Assembly (NCBI RefSeq): GCF_016401385.1
Contig: NZ_JAEACF010000002.1
Location: 206,339-270,338 of the forward strand
DNA length: 64,000 nt
Direction of reading: 5' to 3'
Source: Fictibacillus halophilus
GTDB lineage: Bacteria > Bacillota > Bacilli > Bacillales > Fictibacillaceae
Shown here: positions 27,401 to 35,282 of the stretch, one piece after another
How the letters are laid out: every line of letters starts with the position of its first letter
Numbering within the stretch: position 1 is the first letter of the stretch
Program-made: the position numbers and the translations under genes
Notes under the pieces: model-generated
The model's input: the letters and a program-made list of their open reading frames with translations, nothing else
What the model was told of the DNA's origin: nothing
Database searches by the model: none

Positions 27401-27545
27401 TCACCATCAAGTATGGAATTGAAACATCAGGAATCGTTTCCATATTCATGCGTGTTCCAGAATAAATACCTGAGACTGTTATAATAATGGTAAGCAGCCA
27501 TACAGCTAATTTATTCATTAAGACAAAATTAACTAAACCTTTCAT
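24462..27545 (-). CDS. swrC: RND-family multidrug exporter SwrC
   Basis: Proton-driven exporter of the AcrB/HAE family, 1027 residues, with twelve membrane segments in two halves and two large extracellular loops. TM4 contains GAITVAIGRVIDDSIVVVEN, whose paired Asp residues carry the proton relay; the second half has MGLLMLIGIVVTNAIVLVDR. In B. subtilis SwrC (YerP) gives self-resistance to surfactin and aids swarming; that role is inferred from family and gene order. GGTGGATGA runs into the ATG. It is transcribed divergently from a TetR gene, and the shared 90-bp gap holds an operator placed exactly in the spacer of the swrC promoter. Monocistronic. Confidence 0.93.
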   Translation of the reverse strand: MKGLVNFVLMNKLAVWLLTIIITVSGIYSGTRMNMETIPDVSIPYLMVMDVYPGATPEKVMEDVSMPIEKAVEGLEDVKAVYSNSYSNMSNLQVEYEYGIDMDEAKRELQSALDAVELPETAEEPTVTAISMNMMPVAALSVSSTKEDIVELTSTVEEIILPKIEKIDGVASAKITGQHIEEVDLTYKKDKMTQYDLTEDKVKEMIQASNMAVSLGLYEFEKGEEAVAVDGKFMTSDELKNMMIPVTPSATNPTPFVKLSEIADIKTVGKVESVSRTNGDEAIAIQIVKEQQANTVDVVNGVKELIKEEKSKVDGLVIDVSLDQGKPIEDSVATMIEKALFGGLIAVLIILLFLRDFKSTIISIISIPVSIFMALLVLNWMDITLNIMTLGAITVAIGRVIDDSIVVVENIYRRLHLKEEKLNGRALIREATIEMFKPILSSTLVTVAVFAPLIFVGGMVGELFAPFALTMTFALGASLIVAITIVPALSHFLFKKKLYSEKKESSHKETGKLAKWYKGILNKSLNHKIITSILAVLLLAGSLALTPIIGFSFMGSEEDKVMYLTYTPKAGELKEETLKNVEALEEKMLKRDYIDIVQISVSDNADPMMAMAGGGEGGALMYLIFDPEMENFPEVRNEIEDYVADLGQSGEWKSQNFAASTGAENEVSYTFYSEDLNKLNKAVKMAEDAMKKNDQLEDVTSSAKDAFVEHTFNVDQNEILKYGLTTGQIVMMLNPMKADDVLTTIEKDGDTLDVIVQQEQTKQPKSVDDILARQVPTALGTTMPLSELVTVEKGTTLNTLARSKGEYYATVSGKALGDDMSKATSEVQKDIDKLDMPKGVTVGVAGVQADMNETFTQLGAAMLAAIAIVYFILVVTFREGVAPFAILFSLPFAVIGSFVGLLIAGETISVSVMMGLLMLIGIVVTNAIVLVDRIIHMEREGMSMRDAILEAGATRLRPILMTAIATIGALIPLAVGSGGGGLISKGLGVTVIGGLASSTLLTLIIVPIVYEVLSKIFKKNRKEVEEN

Positions 27546-27587
27546 TCATCCACCAACCCCTAATTGACTTATCCAACTCAATTATTT

Positions 27588-27616
27588 ATACTAATGACTG
27601 ATTGGTCATTTGTCAA
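27588..27616 (-). promoter_or_regulatory. swrC promoter with TetR-type operator in the spacer
   Basis: On the minus strand a perfect TTGACA (27616-27611), 17 bp, TAGTAT (27593-27588). AATGAC-6-GTCATT (27593-27610) is an inverted repeat that exactly covers the spacer. TGAC...GTCA half-sites are common for TetR regulators, and the TetR gene adjoins on the other side. Confidence 0.72.
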
Positions 27617-27638
27617 TGAATTACTTAGGAGCGATACA

Positions 27639-28475
27639 ATGAGTAAGAAACAATTAATCATGGAAAGTGCCTTAGAACTTTTTGCACAGCAAGGGTTTGA
27701 CGCCACATCTGTACAACAGATCACAGAACACGCCGGCATCTCAAAAGGTGCATTCTATTTATCTTTTAAATCAAAAGACGAACTGATCAACGGTCTGATC
27801 GACCACTTTATGCTGAGTCTCATCTCAGATATTGACCAAGTAGTCAAAAATCATGAAACGGATGCTAATCTTTTATACGAATTCTATCAAGCTGCGTTTC
27901 ATTCTTTTCAAAAGCATTCTGATTTTGCAAAAATTTTTATTAAAGAGCAATCCAAAACTTTGAATGAAGAGCTTATCTCAAAAATACATCAGTATGATAA
28001 ACTCATTGATAACATCATTCTAGGTATGTTAGACCGCATATATGGGGAAGAAATCTCACAGACTCGTTATGATTTAATTTATTGTGTGAAGGGCTTCATT
28101 CATACGTATTCACACCTGATCCTGTTCTTTGACGTTCCACTGGATCTTCATACATTGAGTCGTTCACTTGCAGAGAAAACAGCACTGCTCGCCAAACATT
28201 CAGAAACGACATTTATCACAGAAGAGCTTTACCATACGATAAATGAGCCTTTTCATGTTCATGTCACTAAGGAACAGCTGTTAGAAATGATGGAGCAAAA
28301 GATAGAGGAAGTGGATGATTCAACGTTAAAAGAGTCATTGAATCTCCTGAAACAACAGATGATTGAGCCAAGTCTCAGTCCTGCTATTGTAAAAGGGTTG
28401 ATCTTAAATCTGAATAATCATCCAGCATGTAAGCAGATTGCTTTTTTGATTCAGGGTTGTCTGAATAGTGATTGA
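27639..28475 (+). CDS. TetR/AcrR-family repressor, probable regulator of swrC (YerO-like)
   Basis: One-component repressor, 278 residues. The N-terminal helix-turn-helix domain is textbook TetR: ALELFAQQGFDATSVQQITEHAGISKGAFYLSFKSKDELI (seen in two parts around residues 10-50). The long C-terminal ligand domain is helical and not assignable to a ligand. I start at ATG 27639 because TTAGGAG lies ahead and the protein then opens MSKKQLIM; an upstream in-frame start would lie within the promoter. In B. subtilis the same divergent pair is yerO-swrC. A terminator follows. Confidence 0.9.
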   Translation: MSKKQLIMESALELFAQQGFDATSVQQITEHAGISKGAFYLSFKSKDELINGLIDHFMLSLISDIDQVVKNHETDANLLYEFYQAAFHSFQKHSDFAKIFIKEQSKTLNEELISKIHQYDKLIDNIILGMLDRIYGEEISQTRYDLIYCVKGFIHTYSHLILFFDVPLDLHTLSRSLAEKTALLAKHSETTFITEELYHTINEPFHVHVTKEQLLEMMEQKIEEVDDSTLKESLNLLKQQMIEPSLSPAIVKGLILNLNNHPACKQIAFLIQGCLNSD

Positions 28476-28480
28476 AACAA

Positions 28481-28519
28481 AAAAATCCTCCCGTAGTAAC
28501 AGGAGGATTTCTTTGTTTT
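28481..28519 (+). terminator. Terminator of the TetR gene
   Basis: Stem AAATCCTCC/GGAGGATTT with a 10-base loop followed by CTTTGTTTT. Confidence 0.75.
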
Positions 28520-28537
28520 AGACTTTCTTCGTTGCAA

Positions 28538-28666
28538 GTTGATTGGAGTGTAAGGTGCGAGACTCCTGGGGGATAAGCGGGACAGGTGAGACTCTTAACA
28601 GCGCATAGCGCTAAGAGGCTCACCGCACGCCCCCCGGAAAGGGAGCACCTGGAACGGAAATCAACC
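28538..28666 (+). repeat. 129-bp palindromic repeat element, copy 1
   Basis: Begins GTTGATTGGAGTG and ends GGAAATCAAC. Inside, AGGTGC and GCACCT, GGTGAG and CTCACC, CTTA and TAAG, GCGC and GCGC pair successively, so the whole element can fold into one long imperfect hairpin. Three other copies lie at 42839, 50178 and 58909. Sited between the TetR gene and gatB. Confidence 0.85.
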
Positions 28667-28705
28667 ACTCTCCTAATCAACAAAGCATACCAAAACAAGT
28701 CATAA

Positions 28706-30136
28706 TTATCTCTTTTTAAGTTCTTCCACAATCAGCTTGTTTACAAGTGGAGGGTTTGCTTTCCCTTTTGTTTCTTTCATCACTTGCCCAACAAGGAATC
28801 CGACTGCTTTTTCTTTTCCGTCTTTATAATCCGCAACGGATTGCTCGTTCGCATCAAGGATCTTCACGACGATTTCGCGGATTGCTCCTTCGTCTGAGAT
28901 CTGCACGAGACCTTTTTCCTTTACGATTTTCTCTGCGTCGCCACCGTTCTCAATCAACTCTTTGAAGACCGTCTTCGCGATCTTGTTAGAGATCGTTCCG
29001 TCAGCGATCAGCTTAATCATACCAGCAAGACCTTCAGCTGTTAGAGCCGTTTGATCGAGCTCTTTGTTTTCATTATTTAAGTACGCGCTCACTTCACCCA
29101 TGATCCAGTTGGAAGCTTGCTTCGCATCTGCACCTGCTGTAATTGTCGCTTCGAAGAAATCAGCCATCTCTTTTGTCATCGTTAATACTTTCGCGTCATA
29201 TTCAGGTAGACCGAAGTCACCTACATAACGCTTTTGACGAGCATCGGGTAGCTCCGGAATGTCCGATTTCACACGATCCATCCACTCTTCATCGATAAAA
29301 ATGGATACGAGGTCAGGCTCTGGGAAGTAGCGATAGTCGTCAGATCCTTCTTTTACACGCATCAGGATTGTCGTTTTCGTCGCTTCATCATATCGGCGAG
29401 TCTCTTGAAGAATCTCTCCTCCAGCTGAAACCACTTCACGCTGACGCTTCTCTTCATGCTCTAACCCTTTTTGTACGAAAGCAAACGAGTTTAAGTTCTT
29501 GAGCTCTGCTTTTGTTCCAAACTTCTCTTGACCTACTGGACGAATTGAGATGTTCGCGTCACAGCGCAATGAACCTTCTTCCATCTTACAGTCAGATACA
29601 CCTGTATATTGAATGATCGCTTTAAGCTTTTCTAAATACGCATAAGCTTCTTCTGGCGTACGAATATCCGGCTCAGATACGATTTCAACAAGAGGCGTTC
29701 CTTGACGGTTCAAATCGACAAGCGATCCGTCTGCTGTATGCGTCAGCTTACCTGCATCCTCTTCCATATGGATACGCGTGATGCCGATTTTCTTTTTGTT
29801 TCCGCCCACTTCGATCTCGATCCAGCCATGTTCACCGATCGGCTTATCAAACTGTGACACTTGGTAGGCTTTCGGATTATCTGGATAAAAGTAGTTCTTG
29901 CGGTCAAATTTTGTTTCTCTATTGATTTCGCAGTTAAGCGCAAGTGCTGCACGCATCGCAAAATCTACAGCTTGATGGTTCACAACAGGCAACACGCCAG
30001 GATGTCCTAAACAGATCGGACACACATTCGTGTTTGGCGGTGCACCAAAGTTTGTAGAACAGCCACAGAAAATCTTAGTGTTCGTTTTTAATTCAACGTG
30101 TACTTCTAATCCAATTATCGTTTCAAATTCGCTCAT
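28706..30136 (-). CDS. gatB: Asp-tRNA(Asn)/Glu-tRNA(Gln) amidotransferase subunit B
   Basis: tRNA-binding and kinase subunit of GatCAB, which turns Glu-tRNA(Gln) into Gln-tRNA(Gln). It shows the catalytic-cradle blocks [37 protein letters not shown] and [11 protein letters not shown], followed by the helical YqeY-like tail ending [18 protein letters not shown]. Start ATG 30136 (476 residues) is chosen because AGGGGGTG stands six bases ahead; GTG three codons upstream overlaps that site. It retains the zinc motif CGC...CPIC near residue 30, which B. subtilis GatB, as I remember it, has lost. It lies 12 bp after gatA, last in gatCAB. Confidence 0.95.
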   Translation of the reverse strand: MSEFETIIGLEVHVELKTNTKIFCGCSTNFGAPPNTNVCPICLGHPGVLPVVNHQAVDFAMRAALALNCEINRETKFDRKNYFYPDNPKAYQVSQFDKPIGEHGWIEIEVGGNKKKIGITRIHMEEDAGKLTHTADGSLVDLNRQGTPLVEIVSEPDIRTPEEAYAYLEKLKAIIQYTGVSDCKMEEGSLRCDANISIRPVGQEKFGTKAELKNLNSFAFVQKGLEHEEKRQREVVSAGGEILQETRRYDEATKTTILMRVKEGSDDYRYFPEPDLVSIFIDEEWMDRVKSDIPELPDARQKRYVGDFGLPEYDAKVLTMTKEMADFFEATITAGADAKQASNWIMGEVSAYLNNENKELDQTALTAEGLAGMIKLIADGTISNKIAKTVFKELIENGGDAEKIVKEKGLVQISDEGAIREIVVKILDANEQSVADYKDGKEKAVGFLVGQVMKETKGKANPPLVNKLIVEELKKR

Positions 30137-30148
30137 TTTCTGCACCCC

Positions 30149-31606
30149 CTACAGCTTCGGCTTTTCTGTGTGATGATCTGTTGCTTGTTCAAACGCATGT
30201 GCTACGCGATAAATCGTGCTCTCGTCAAAATGCTTACCGATGATCTGAAGTCCGATCGGCAGTCCATCTGAGAATCCACAAGGTACAGAGATCGCAGGCA
30301 CACCTGCTAAGTTAACCGGAATTGTTAGAATATCGTTCATGTACATCGTTAAAGGATCTTTCGTCATAGATCCACATTTAAACGATGCAGATGGCGTTGT
30401 CGGCCCGATGATCACATCATATTTTTCAAAAATGTTCGTAAAGTCTTCTTTAATCAGCGTACGAACTTTTTGTGCTTTTTTATAATAAGCATCGTAGTAT
30501 CCAGAGCTTAACGCGAACGTTCCAAGCATGATGCGGCGTTTTACTTCCTCACCAAACCCTTCGCTTCTAGACTGCTTGTACATCTCGATCAAGTTCTCGC
30601 TGTTATCTGAACGCAGTCCGTAACGAACGCCATCAAAACGTGAAAGGTTAGCAGAAGCTTCAGATGATGACAGCAAGTAGTATGTTGCAAGCGCATAACG
30701 AGAGTGCGGCAGAGACACTTCCTCCCATGTTGCTCCAAGTCCTTCAAGTATTTTTAGAGCTTCCATCACACGCTCTTTTACGCCAGGCTCTACACCTTCA
30801 CCTAGGTATTCTTTTGGAACCGCAATCTTAAGTCCTTTTACATCACCAGTAAAAGAAGCCAAGTAATCTGGGATGTCCACTTTTGCAGAAGTAGAATCCA
30901 TCGGGTCGTTCCCTGCAATGGCTTGCAGTAGGTATGCATTGTCTTCAACGTTACGCGTTACAGGACCGATCTGGTCGAGTGATGACGCGAACGCGACTAA
31001 GCCGTAACGAGAAACCAGTCCGTACGTCGGCTTTAATCCAACAACCCCACAGAACGCAGCAGGCTGACGGATCGAGCCACCTGTATCAGAGCCTAGTGAG
31101 AAGAGTACTTCACTAGCTGCGACGGATGCCGCAGACGCACCGGAAGAACCTCCTGGTACACAAGAAAGGTCCCACGGGTTATGAGTTGGGTGGAATCCGG
31201 AGTTCTCGTTTGATGAGCCCATCGCAAACTCGTCCATGTTCAATTTTCCGATCGTGATCGTGTCCGCTTGATTCAAGCGTTCCACAACGGTTGCATCATA
31301 GATCGGTTCGAAGTTTTCTAAAATTCGAGACGCACATGTTGTACGAATCCCTTTTGTTACGATGTTATCTTTGATTCCGATCGGCATACCAAAGAGCAGT
31401 CCTCTGTCAGCACCGGAAACGAGCTTTTCATCTAATTGTTTAGCCTTAATGCGGCTGTATTCTTCATTTAAGGTTAAAAACGCCTTTACTTTACCATCTA
31501 CTTGATGAATGCGGTCAAACGTCGCATCCACAATGTCAGTTACACTCAATTCTTTTGTATGTAATAACTGATGCAGTTCTGAGATCTTTTTATCTAAAAT
31601 CGACAT
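30149..31606 (-). CDS. gatA: Asp-tRNA(Asn)/Glu-tRNA(Gln) amidotransferase subunit A
   Basis: Glutaminase subunit of GatCAB, releasing ammonia from glutamine for transfer to the misacylated tRNA. Amidase-signature triad Lys79 (GIKDN), Ser154 (GGSSGAS, cis-Ser) and Ser178 (DTGGSIRQ, nucleophile) is complete, in the same positions as in Staphylococcus GatA. Length 485 residues is standard. AGGAGG is upstream of the ATG with slightly long spacing. The gene lies 15 bp after gatC and 12 bp before gatB, so the three are one operon. Confidence 0.96.
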   Translation of the reverse strand: MSILDKKISELHQLLHTKELSVTDIVDATFDRIHQVDGKVKAFLTLNEEYSRIKAKQLDEKLVSGADRGLLFGMPIGIKDNIVTKGIRTTCASRILENFEPIYDATVVERLNQADTITIGKLNMDEFAMGSSNENSGFHPTHNPWDLSCVPGGSSGASAASVAASEVLFSLGSDTGGSIRQPAAFCGVVGLKPTYGLVSRYGLVAFASSLDQIGPVTRNVEDNAYLLQAIAGNDPMDSTSAKVDIPDYLASFTGDVKGLKIAVPKEYLGEGVEPGVKERVMEALKILEGLGATWEEVSLPHSRYALATYYLLSSSEASANLSRFDGVRYGLRSDNSENLIEMYKQSRSEGFGEEVKRRIMLGTFALSSGYYDAYYKKAQKVRTLIKEDFTNIFEKYDVIIGPTTPSASFKCGSMTKDPLTMYMNDILTIPVNLAGVPAISVPCGFSDGLPIGLQIIGKHFDESTIYRVAHAFEQATDHHTEKPKL

Positions 31607-31621
31607 ACGTGGTCTTTCCTC

Positions 31622-31912
31622 CTACTCCAAAATGTTCGGAACTTTAAACTGGCCATCTCTTTCTGAAGGCGCATTTTTCATCGCCTCATCAACTGATACA
31701 GAATTTCTCACTTCGTCTTTGCGAAGGATATTCTTCAGTTCCAGAACGTGTGTAGTCGGCTCCACGTTATCTGTATCGAGTTCGTTCAGTTCTTCAGCAA
31801 ACCCGATGATCTTATCTAATTGTTCAGTCAGCATTTCGGCTTCTTCCTCCGTAACCGCTAACCTGGCTAAATGCGCCACGTGCTTCACTTGATCTTTCGA
31901 AATTCGAGACAA
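31622..31912 (-). CDS. gatC: Asp-tRNA(Asn)/Glu-tRNA(Gln) amidotransferase subunit C
   Basis: Small structural subunit that wraps GatA and GatB. Starting from TTG 31912, with GGAGGTG six bases ahead, the protein is 96 residues and begins [20 protein letters not shown], the same length as B. subtilis GatC; the in-frame TTG five codons upstream would include the ribosome site. The family block NVEPTTHVL is present. First gene of gatCAB. Upstream lies a gap with a 21-bp-period array and a terminator. Confidence 0.93.
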   Translation of the reverse strand: MSRISKDQVKHVAHLARLAVTEEEAEMLTEQLDKIIGFAEELNELDTDNVEPTTHVLELKNILRKDEVRNSVSVDEAMKNAPSERDGQFKVPNILE

Positions 31913-32063
31913 GCATGCCACCTCCAAGACTTTCTATACGAAAAGTATTATTCTGATGATAACAAAAAGCTTGCTGTATAAGCAACTTGAGGACGGAACA
32001 TTCACGAAATTGAGTTATTTTTATGGGGTTTTTGTGGGATTTGGGGTTTGGTTTGCAGGTGCG

Positions 32064-32147
32064 CTTGTTTACGCGTTCGCCGGTAAATGGGTTGTGAGCA
32101 CCGATGTGACGCGTGTGACCACCTGAAAATGCACCGCTACCACCTGA
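32064..32147 (-). repeat. 21-bp-period array, GGTGG type, copy A (4 units)
   Basis: Read on the minus strand, four adjacent 21-base units begin TCAGGTGGT, TCAGGTGGT, ATCGGTGCT and ACCGGCGAA. The same series of unit types occurs in the same order, with two more units, at 35035-35160 on the plus strand. Not a known repeat class to me. Confidence 0.75.
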
Positions 32148-32185
32148 AGGCATCACTAATGCCGTACAAACAGCTCTCAAGATAT

Positions 32186-32215
32186 AAAAAAGAATCTACT
32201 TTTACGTAGATTCTT
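32186..32215 (-). terminator. Terminator of the YciI-like gene
   Basis: Minus-strand stem AAGAATCTAC/GTAGATTCTT with a 6-base loop then TTTTTATAT. Confidence 0.85.
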
Positions 32216-32236
32216 CCGTATAGATACTTAAATCAT

Positions 32237-32491
32237 TTAAATTCCCCACTCATGAAGCTCTAAACGACGTACGCCTTCTTTAACGTAAGGATCTTCTTCT
32301 GCTAATTGTTTCGCCTCGTCTAGTGACTCCGCTTTATAAACGACCATACCGCCTGCTCCGTCTAAAAATGGTCCTTTTAGATGAACTTTATCTTGTGTCA
32401 CAAGCTCTGCTAGGTAATCGAGATGTGCCTGACGGAACTCTTGATTAAGCTCTGGTTTTTCCATATGTAAAATTGCTGCGAAATATGTCAT
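32237..32491 (-). CDS. YciI-like protein
   Basis: Small ferredoxin-like-fold protein of the YCII family, 84 residues from ATG 32491, where AGGGAGGT is well placed; longer in-frame starts upstream lack a site. Family features are FAAILHMEKPEL, a conserved His-Asp pair (AHLDYLAEL) and the end PYVKEGVRRLELHEWGI. The family has a conserved His-Asp dyad and proposed enzyme roles, but no proven reaction for this member. It is monocistronic between two terminators. Confidence 0.82.
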   Translation of the reverse strand: MTYFAAILHMEKPELNQEFRQAHLDYLAELVTQDKVHLKGPFLDGAGGMVVYKAESLDEAKQLAEEDPYVKEGVRRLELHEWGI

Positions 32492-32547
32492 GTTTGTTAC
32501 CTCCCTCATTGTTACTCTCATCTTACTATAGTCAGCTCCATGCACAA

Positions 32548-32580
32548 AAGAAAAACATCCGGTCAGGAAAACCAGATGTC
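32548..32580 (-). terminator. Terminator of the DUF3905 gene
   Basis: Minus-strand stem ACATCTGGT/ACCGGATGT followed by TTTTCTTTT, starting at the stop codon. Confidence 0.75.
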
Positions 32581-32937
32581 TTAATCTTTTCCGTAGCTCG
32601 AATCTTTCGTAGGATGGTGAAGCATCCCTTCTTTTGGCGGTGCTTTCTTTTCGATCAAGTCCCGGTTCATGTTCGTGTTCCAGCCGATATCATTGGTAGG
32701 ATGCACCCACTCTTCACCTGCCATCACCTCTGGATCTGTGTCTGTGCTCCAGTTGTTGAGTGGTGAATTGGACGAATCGTAAAAGCTATCTCCGATTACG
32801 ACACCGTGTTCATTTACAAACGGTGCTTCCATCTTCATTCCTGTACCTTTAAAATCAGGAGAACTGATCTGATGAGGCAGCGTTTCATCCAGATCGACTT
32901 CAGGAACACTCTTCTGTTGCTTTTTATCTTTTGACAT
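32581..32937 (-). CDS. DUF3905-type small protein
   Basis: A 118-residue hydrophilic protein that I match by memory to the Bacillus DUF3905 family of unknown function. It is rich in Asp, Pro and Trp (NNWSTDTDPEVMAGEEWVHP, NDIGWNTNMNRDL), with no signal peptide or membrane segment. The start is ATG 32937, opening MSKDKKQQK, with GCAGGTG ahead; an in-frame start six codons upstream would span that site. It has its own terminator. The family is largely confined to spore formers, but a sporulation role is only a guess. Confidence 0.72.
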   Translation of the reverse strand: MSKDKKQQKSVPEVDLDETLPHQISSPDFKGTGMKMEAPFVNEHGVVIGDSFYDSSNSPLNNWSTDTDPEVMAGEEWVHPTNDIGWNTNMNRDLIEKKAPPKEGMLHHPTKDSSYGKD

Positions 32938-33020
32938 CTTCACACCTGCTTCCATATCGTTATACGATTAACTTTTCCTGAAGCGGCGTGTACAATCCAT
33001 TTTTTCTTTGCAGATTGTGT

Positions 33021-33120
33021 GAAGACTTATAAATTTTTTTGAGGACTTATAAAAAAATTTGAAGACTTATAAATTTTTTTCAAGACTTATAAATTCTGAT
33101 GAAGACTTATAAATGAAAAA
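33021..33120. repeat. 20-bp-period array, GACTTATAAA type, copy A (5 units)
   Basis: Five contiguous units of exactly 20 bases, each starting GAAGACTTATAAA or a one-base variant (GAGGACTTATAAA, CAAGACTTATAAA) and ending in a variable T- or A-rich stretch. A second five-unit array of the same core is at 63323-63422. It sits upstream of the DUF3905 gene and just past the pruA terminator. Confidence 0.85.
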
Positions 33121-33130
33121 TCCCTACATA

Positions 33131-33160
33131 AAAAACCCTTTCTCAGGCGAGAAAGGGCAC
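33131..33160 (-). terminator. Terminator of pruA
   Basis: Minus-strand stem CCCTTTCTC/GAGAAAGGG with a 4-base loop then TTTTTTA, 15 bases past the stop codon. Confidence 0.88.
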
Positions 33161-33171
33161 AATTTTGATAA

Positions 33172-34719
33172 TTAAAGTGTTTCTGAAGTTGTTTTTGCTT
33201 GCATGTGAAGTGTTAGGTAGTCTGGGCCACCAGCTTTTGAGTCAGTTCCAGACATGTTGAATCCGCCAAATGGCTGGTATCCAACGATTGCACCTGTACA
33301 TCCACGGTTAATGTAGAAGTTACCTACGTGGAACTCTTCACGCGCGCGCTCGATGTGCTCACGGTTGTTTGAAAGAAGTGCACCTGTAAGACCGTAATCT
33401 GTGTTGTTTGCGATTTCCATCATGTGATCGAAGTCACGCGCTTTACACACAGCTACAACTGGTCCAAAGATTTCTTCTTGCATCAAGCGAGCTTTTTCAT
33501 CAACGTCAGCAAAGATCGTTGGCTGGATGAAGTAACCTTTAGAGTCGTCGCCTTCTCCACCGGTCATCAGACGGCCTTCTTCTTTACCGATTTCAATGTA
33601 CTTCATGATTTTGTTGAAAGAAGCTTGATCGATTACCGGCCCCATGTATGTGCCAACTTCTTCTGGGCTGCCCATTGTTAGAGTCTTAGTAAGAGCTACA
33701 GCTTTTTCTAAAACTTCGTCATACACGTCTTGGTGGATAACGGCACGAGATCCAGCAGAACATTTTTGTCCAGAGAATCCGAATGCAGAGTAAACGATTG
33801 AGCTAGCTGCTAATTCAAGATCAGCGTCACGGTCAACAACAACTGTGTCTTTTCCGCCCATTTCAGCAATTACACGCTTCAACCAGATTTGGCCAGGGTG
33901 TACTTTTGCTGCGCGCTCATAGATACGGCAACCAACTTCACGAGAACCTGTGAATGATACAAAACGCGTTTTCGGGTGGTCTACTAGGTAATCACCGATC
34001 TCTGCTCCGCTTCCAGGAACAAAGTTAAGTACACCTGCAGGAAGTCCTGCTTCTTCCATCACTTGAACGAACATCGCTGCAATAACCGGAGTTGAGTTCG
34101 CTGGCTTCAACAATACTGTGTTACCAGAAACGAACGCAGCTGCTGCAGTACCTGCCATGATCGCAAACGGGAAGTTGAATGGAGAGATAACGATACCTAC
34201 TCCAAGTGGAATATAGTTAAATTTATTGATTTCGCCATCGCGGCTTACTACTGGTTGTCCAGCTTTAAGTTTGATCGCTTGACGTGCATAGTATTCTAAA
34301 AAGTCGATAGCTTCAGCTGTGTCAGCGTCTGCTTCTTTCCATGGCTTACCTGCTTCTTTTGTAAGCATAGCGGAGAATTCATATTTACGGCGGCGGATGA
34401 TCGCTGCTGCACGGAACAAGATGTTCGCGCGGTGCTCAGGATCCCACTTTTTCCAAGATTCGAAAGCTGTTAATGCAGCTTGCATCGCTTGCTCAGCATG
34501 ATCTTGAGTCGCTTTAGAAACAGATCCAATCACTTCTTCTTTGTTAGCTGGATTTATAGAAACAATCTTCTCATCTGTCGTGATTTTTTCACTGCCGATA
34601 ACAAGTGGAAACTCTGTACCAAGCTTTGAGTTAATAAGCTTCAAGCCTGCTTCATAAGCTTCCTTGTTTGCAGGAACTGAAAAATCCATAAATGGTTCAT
34701 GACGGTATTCACGTGTCAT
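33172..34719 (-). CDS. pruA: L-glutamate gamma-semialdehyde dehydrogenase (PruA/RocA)
   Basis: NAD-dependent aldehyde dehydrogenase that oxidises pyrroline-5-carboxylate/glutamate semialdehyde to glutamate, the last step of proline and arginine breakdown. Visible: [20 protein letters not shown] (cofactor site), FTGSREVG, the general-base Glu in [12 protein letters not shown], the nucleophile Cys in [11 protein letters not shown] and the closing [18 protein letters not shown]. The 515 residues match RocA/PutC. AGGAGG precedes the ATG. Upstream are a near-perfect cre box and two palindromes around the likely promoter, suggesting carbon and substrate control. No proline dehydrogenase or ornithine aminotransferase gene adjoins it. 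Confidence 0.95.
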   Translation of the reverse strand: MTREYRHEPFMDFSVPANKEAYEAGLKLINSKLGTEFPLVIGSEKITTDEKIVSINPANKEEVIGSVSKATQDHAEQAMQAALTAFESWKKWDPEHRANILFRAAAIIRRRKYEFSAMLTKEAGKPWKEADADTAEAIDFLEYYARQAIKLKAGQPVVSRDGEINKFNYIPLGVGIVISPFNFPFAIMAGTAAAAFVSGNTVLLKPANSTPVIAAMFVQVMEEAGLPAGVLNFVPGSGAEIGDYLVDHPKTRFVSFTGSREVGCRIYERAAKVHPGQIWLKRVIAEMGGKDTVVVDRDADLELAASSIVYSAFGFSGQKCSAGSRAVIHQDVYDEVLEKAVALTKTLTMGSPEEVGTYMGPVIDQASFNKIMKYIEIGKEEGRLMTGGEGDDSKGYFIQPTIFADVDEKARLMQEEIFGPVVAVCKARDFDHMMEIANNTDYGLTGALLSNNREHIERAREEFHVGNFYINRGCTGAIVGYQPFGGFNMSGTDSKAGGPDYLTLHMQAKTTSETL

Positions 34720-34736
34720 AATAAATTCCCCTCCTA

Positions 34737-34751
34737 TTAAAGCGTTTTCAT
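34737..34751 (-). promoter_or_regulatory. cre-like box in the pruA leader
   Basis: ATGAAAACGCTTTAA on the minus strand differs from WTGNAANCGNWNNCW only at the penultimate base. It lies 18 bases before the start codon, where CcpA would act as a roadblock. Confidence 0.5.
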
Positions 34752-34766
34752 TATTGGGTTTCCCAC

Positions 34767-34813
34767 GTTCATTCTACATGAACATAGCGGTTTGTTCAAA
34801 CAAACTGATAATA
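34767..34813 (-). promoter_or_regulatory. Candidate promoter and operators of pruA
   Basis: TATTAT (34813-34808, minus) could be the -10; a TTGAAA upstream of it is only 15 bp away. Directly downstream is the perfect palindrome GTTTGTTCAAACAAAC (34790-34805), then GTTCAT-5-ATGAAC (34767-34783). Both are well placed for a repressor, whose gene is not nearby. Confidence 0.45.
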
Positions 34814-35034
34814 GTCAGAATTCTTTATTTTCAAGGGATATCGTGCATTTTTGTATCTTTTTTCTTTGTAGTGAATGAATAGTAAAGTTTTTCGTGATTT
34901 GTTTAGAAGATTTAAAGTGTGAAACGAATAAATATGAGTTTTAGTCGCTGTTAAGTATATTTTTCCAAGAGAGTCCTTGAAAGTGGTTCACTTTTGTTCA
35001 ATATAGTTCCGTTTTGTACTGCACAGAGCTGTCT

Positions 35035-35160
35035 TCAGGTGGTCGCGATGCAATTTCAAGTGGTAACATGCGTGTTATCAGTGCTCACAACCACTTTACA
35101 GGTGAAAAAGAAGCATTTTCAGGTGGAAACAGCCAATTTAGCGGCGAACGCGTAACAAAT
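35035..35160 (+). repeat. 21-bp-period array, GGTGG type, copy B (6 units)
   Basis: Six adjacent 21-base units starting TCAGGTGGT, TCAAGTGGT, ATCAGTGCT, ACAGGTGAA, TCAGGTGGA and AGCGGCGAA. The first three and the last correspond in order to the four units at 32064-32147. A reading frame crosses it with heptad repeats (SGG/SGE), but it lacks a ribosome site. Confidence 0.75.
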
Positions 35161-35241
35161 ATAAAAACACGTACCGTAAAATTTTCAAACCATAGTTCCA
35201 TTGATGGCTGCATCCCCAGGAACTTCTCACCTTGCACAACA

Positions 35242-35273
35242 AAAGCCCACTAACCTTAAAGGTAGTGGGCTTT
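35242..35273 (-). terminator. Terminator of the pcrB-pcrA-ligA-camS operon
   Basis: Minus-strand stem AAGCCCACTA/TAGTGGGCTT with further inner pairing (CCTT/AAGG) and then TTTTGTT; ten bases after the camS stop. Confidence 0.85.
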
Positions 35274-35282
35274 CTTAAATCT

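Larger units (their letters stand above)
31913..32236. other. Intergenic region upstream of gatC
   Basis: Holds the 21-bp array at 32064-32147 and the terminator of the YciI-like gene at 32186-32215. The gatC promoter should lie at about 31930-32000, but I see no convincing -35/-10 pair. Confidence 0.5.
34720..35282. other. Long intergenic region between pruA and camS
   Basis: From left to right: pruA ribosome site, cre-like box (34737-34751), two inverted repeats with a TATTAT -10 (34767-34813), AT-rich DNA without clear features (about 34815-35030), the six-unit 21-bp array (35035-35160) and the camS terminator (35242-35273). Confidence 0.6.

Noticed and set aside
28538..28666. Insertion sequence or group II intron at the 129-bp repeat
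   Set aside because: Far too small for a transposase gene or a ribozyme; no open frame inside. A MITE-like or RNA element remains possible.
32473..32766. Plus-strand frame antisense to the DUF3905 gene
   Set aside because: No ribosome site and overlaps the supported minus-strand gene and its terminator.
33021..33120. CRISPR array at the GACTTATAAA repeats (also 63323-63422)
   Set aside because: Repeats of about 13 bases with 7-base AT-rich fillers are far too short for repeat-spacer units, and there are no cas genes.
35014..35253. A plus-strand frame across the GGTGG array with heptad repeats (SGGxxAx)
   Set aside because: A 21-bp period leaves any frame open with heptads, so the repeats explain it; no ribosome site, and the matching array at 32064 does not keep the same frame end.
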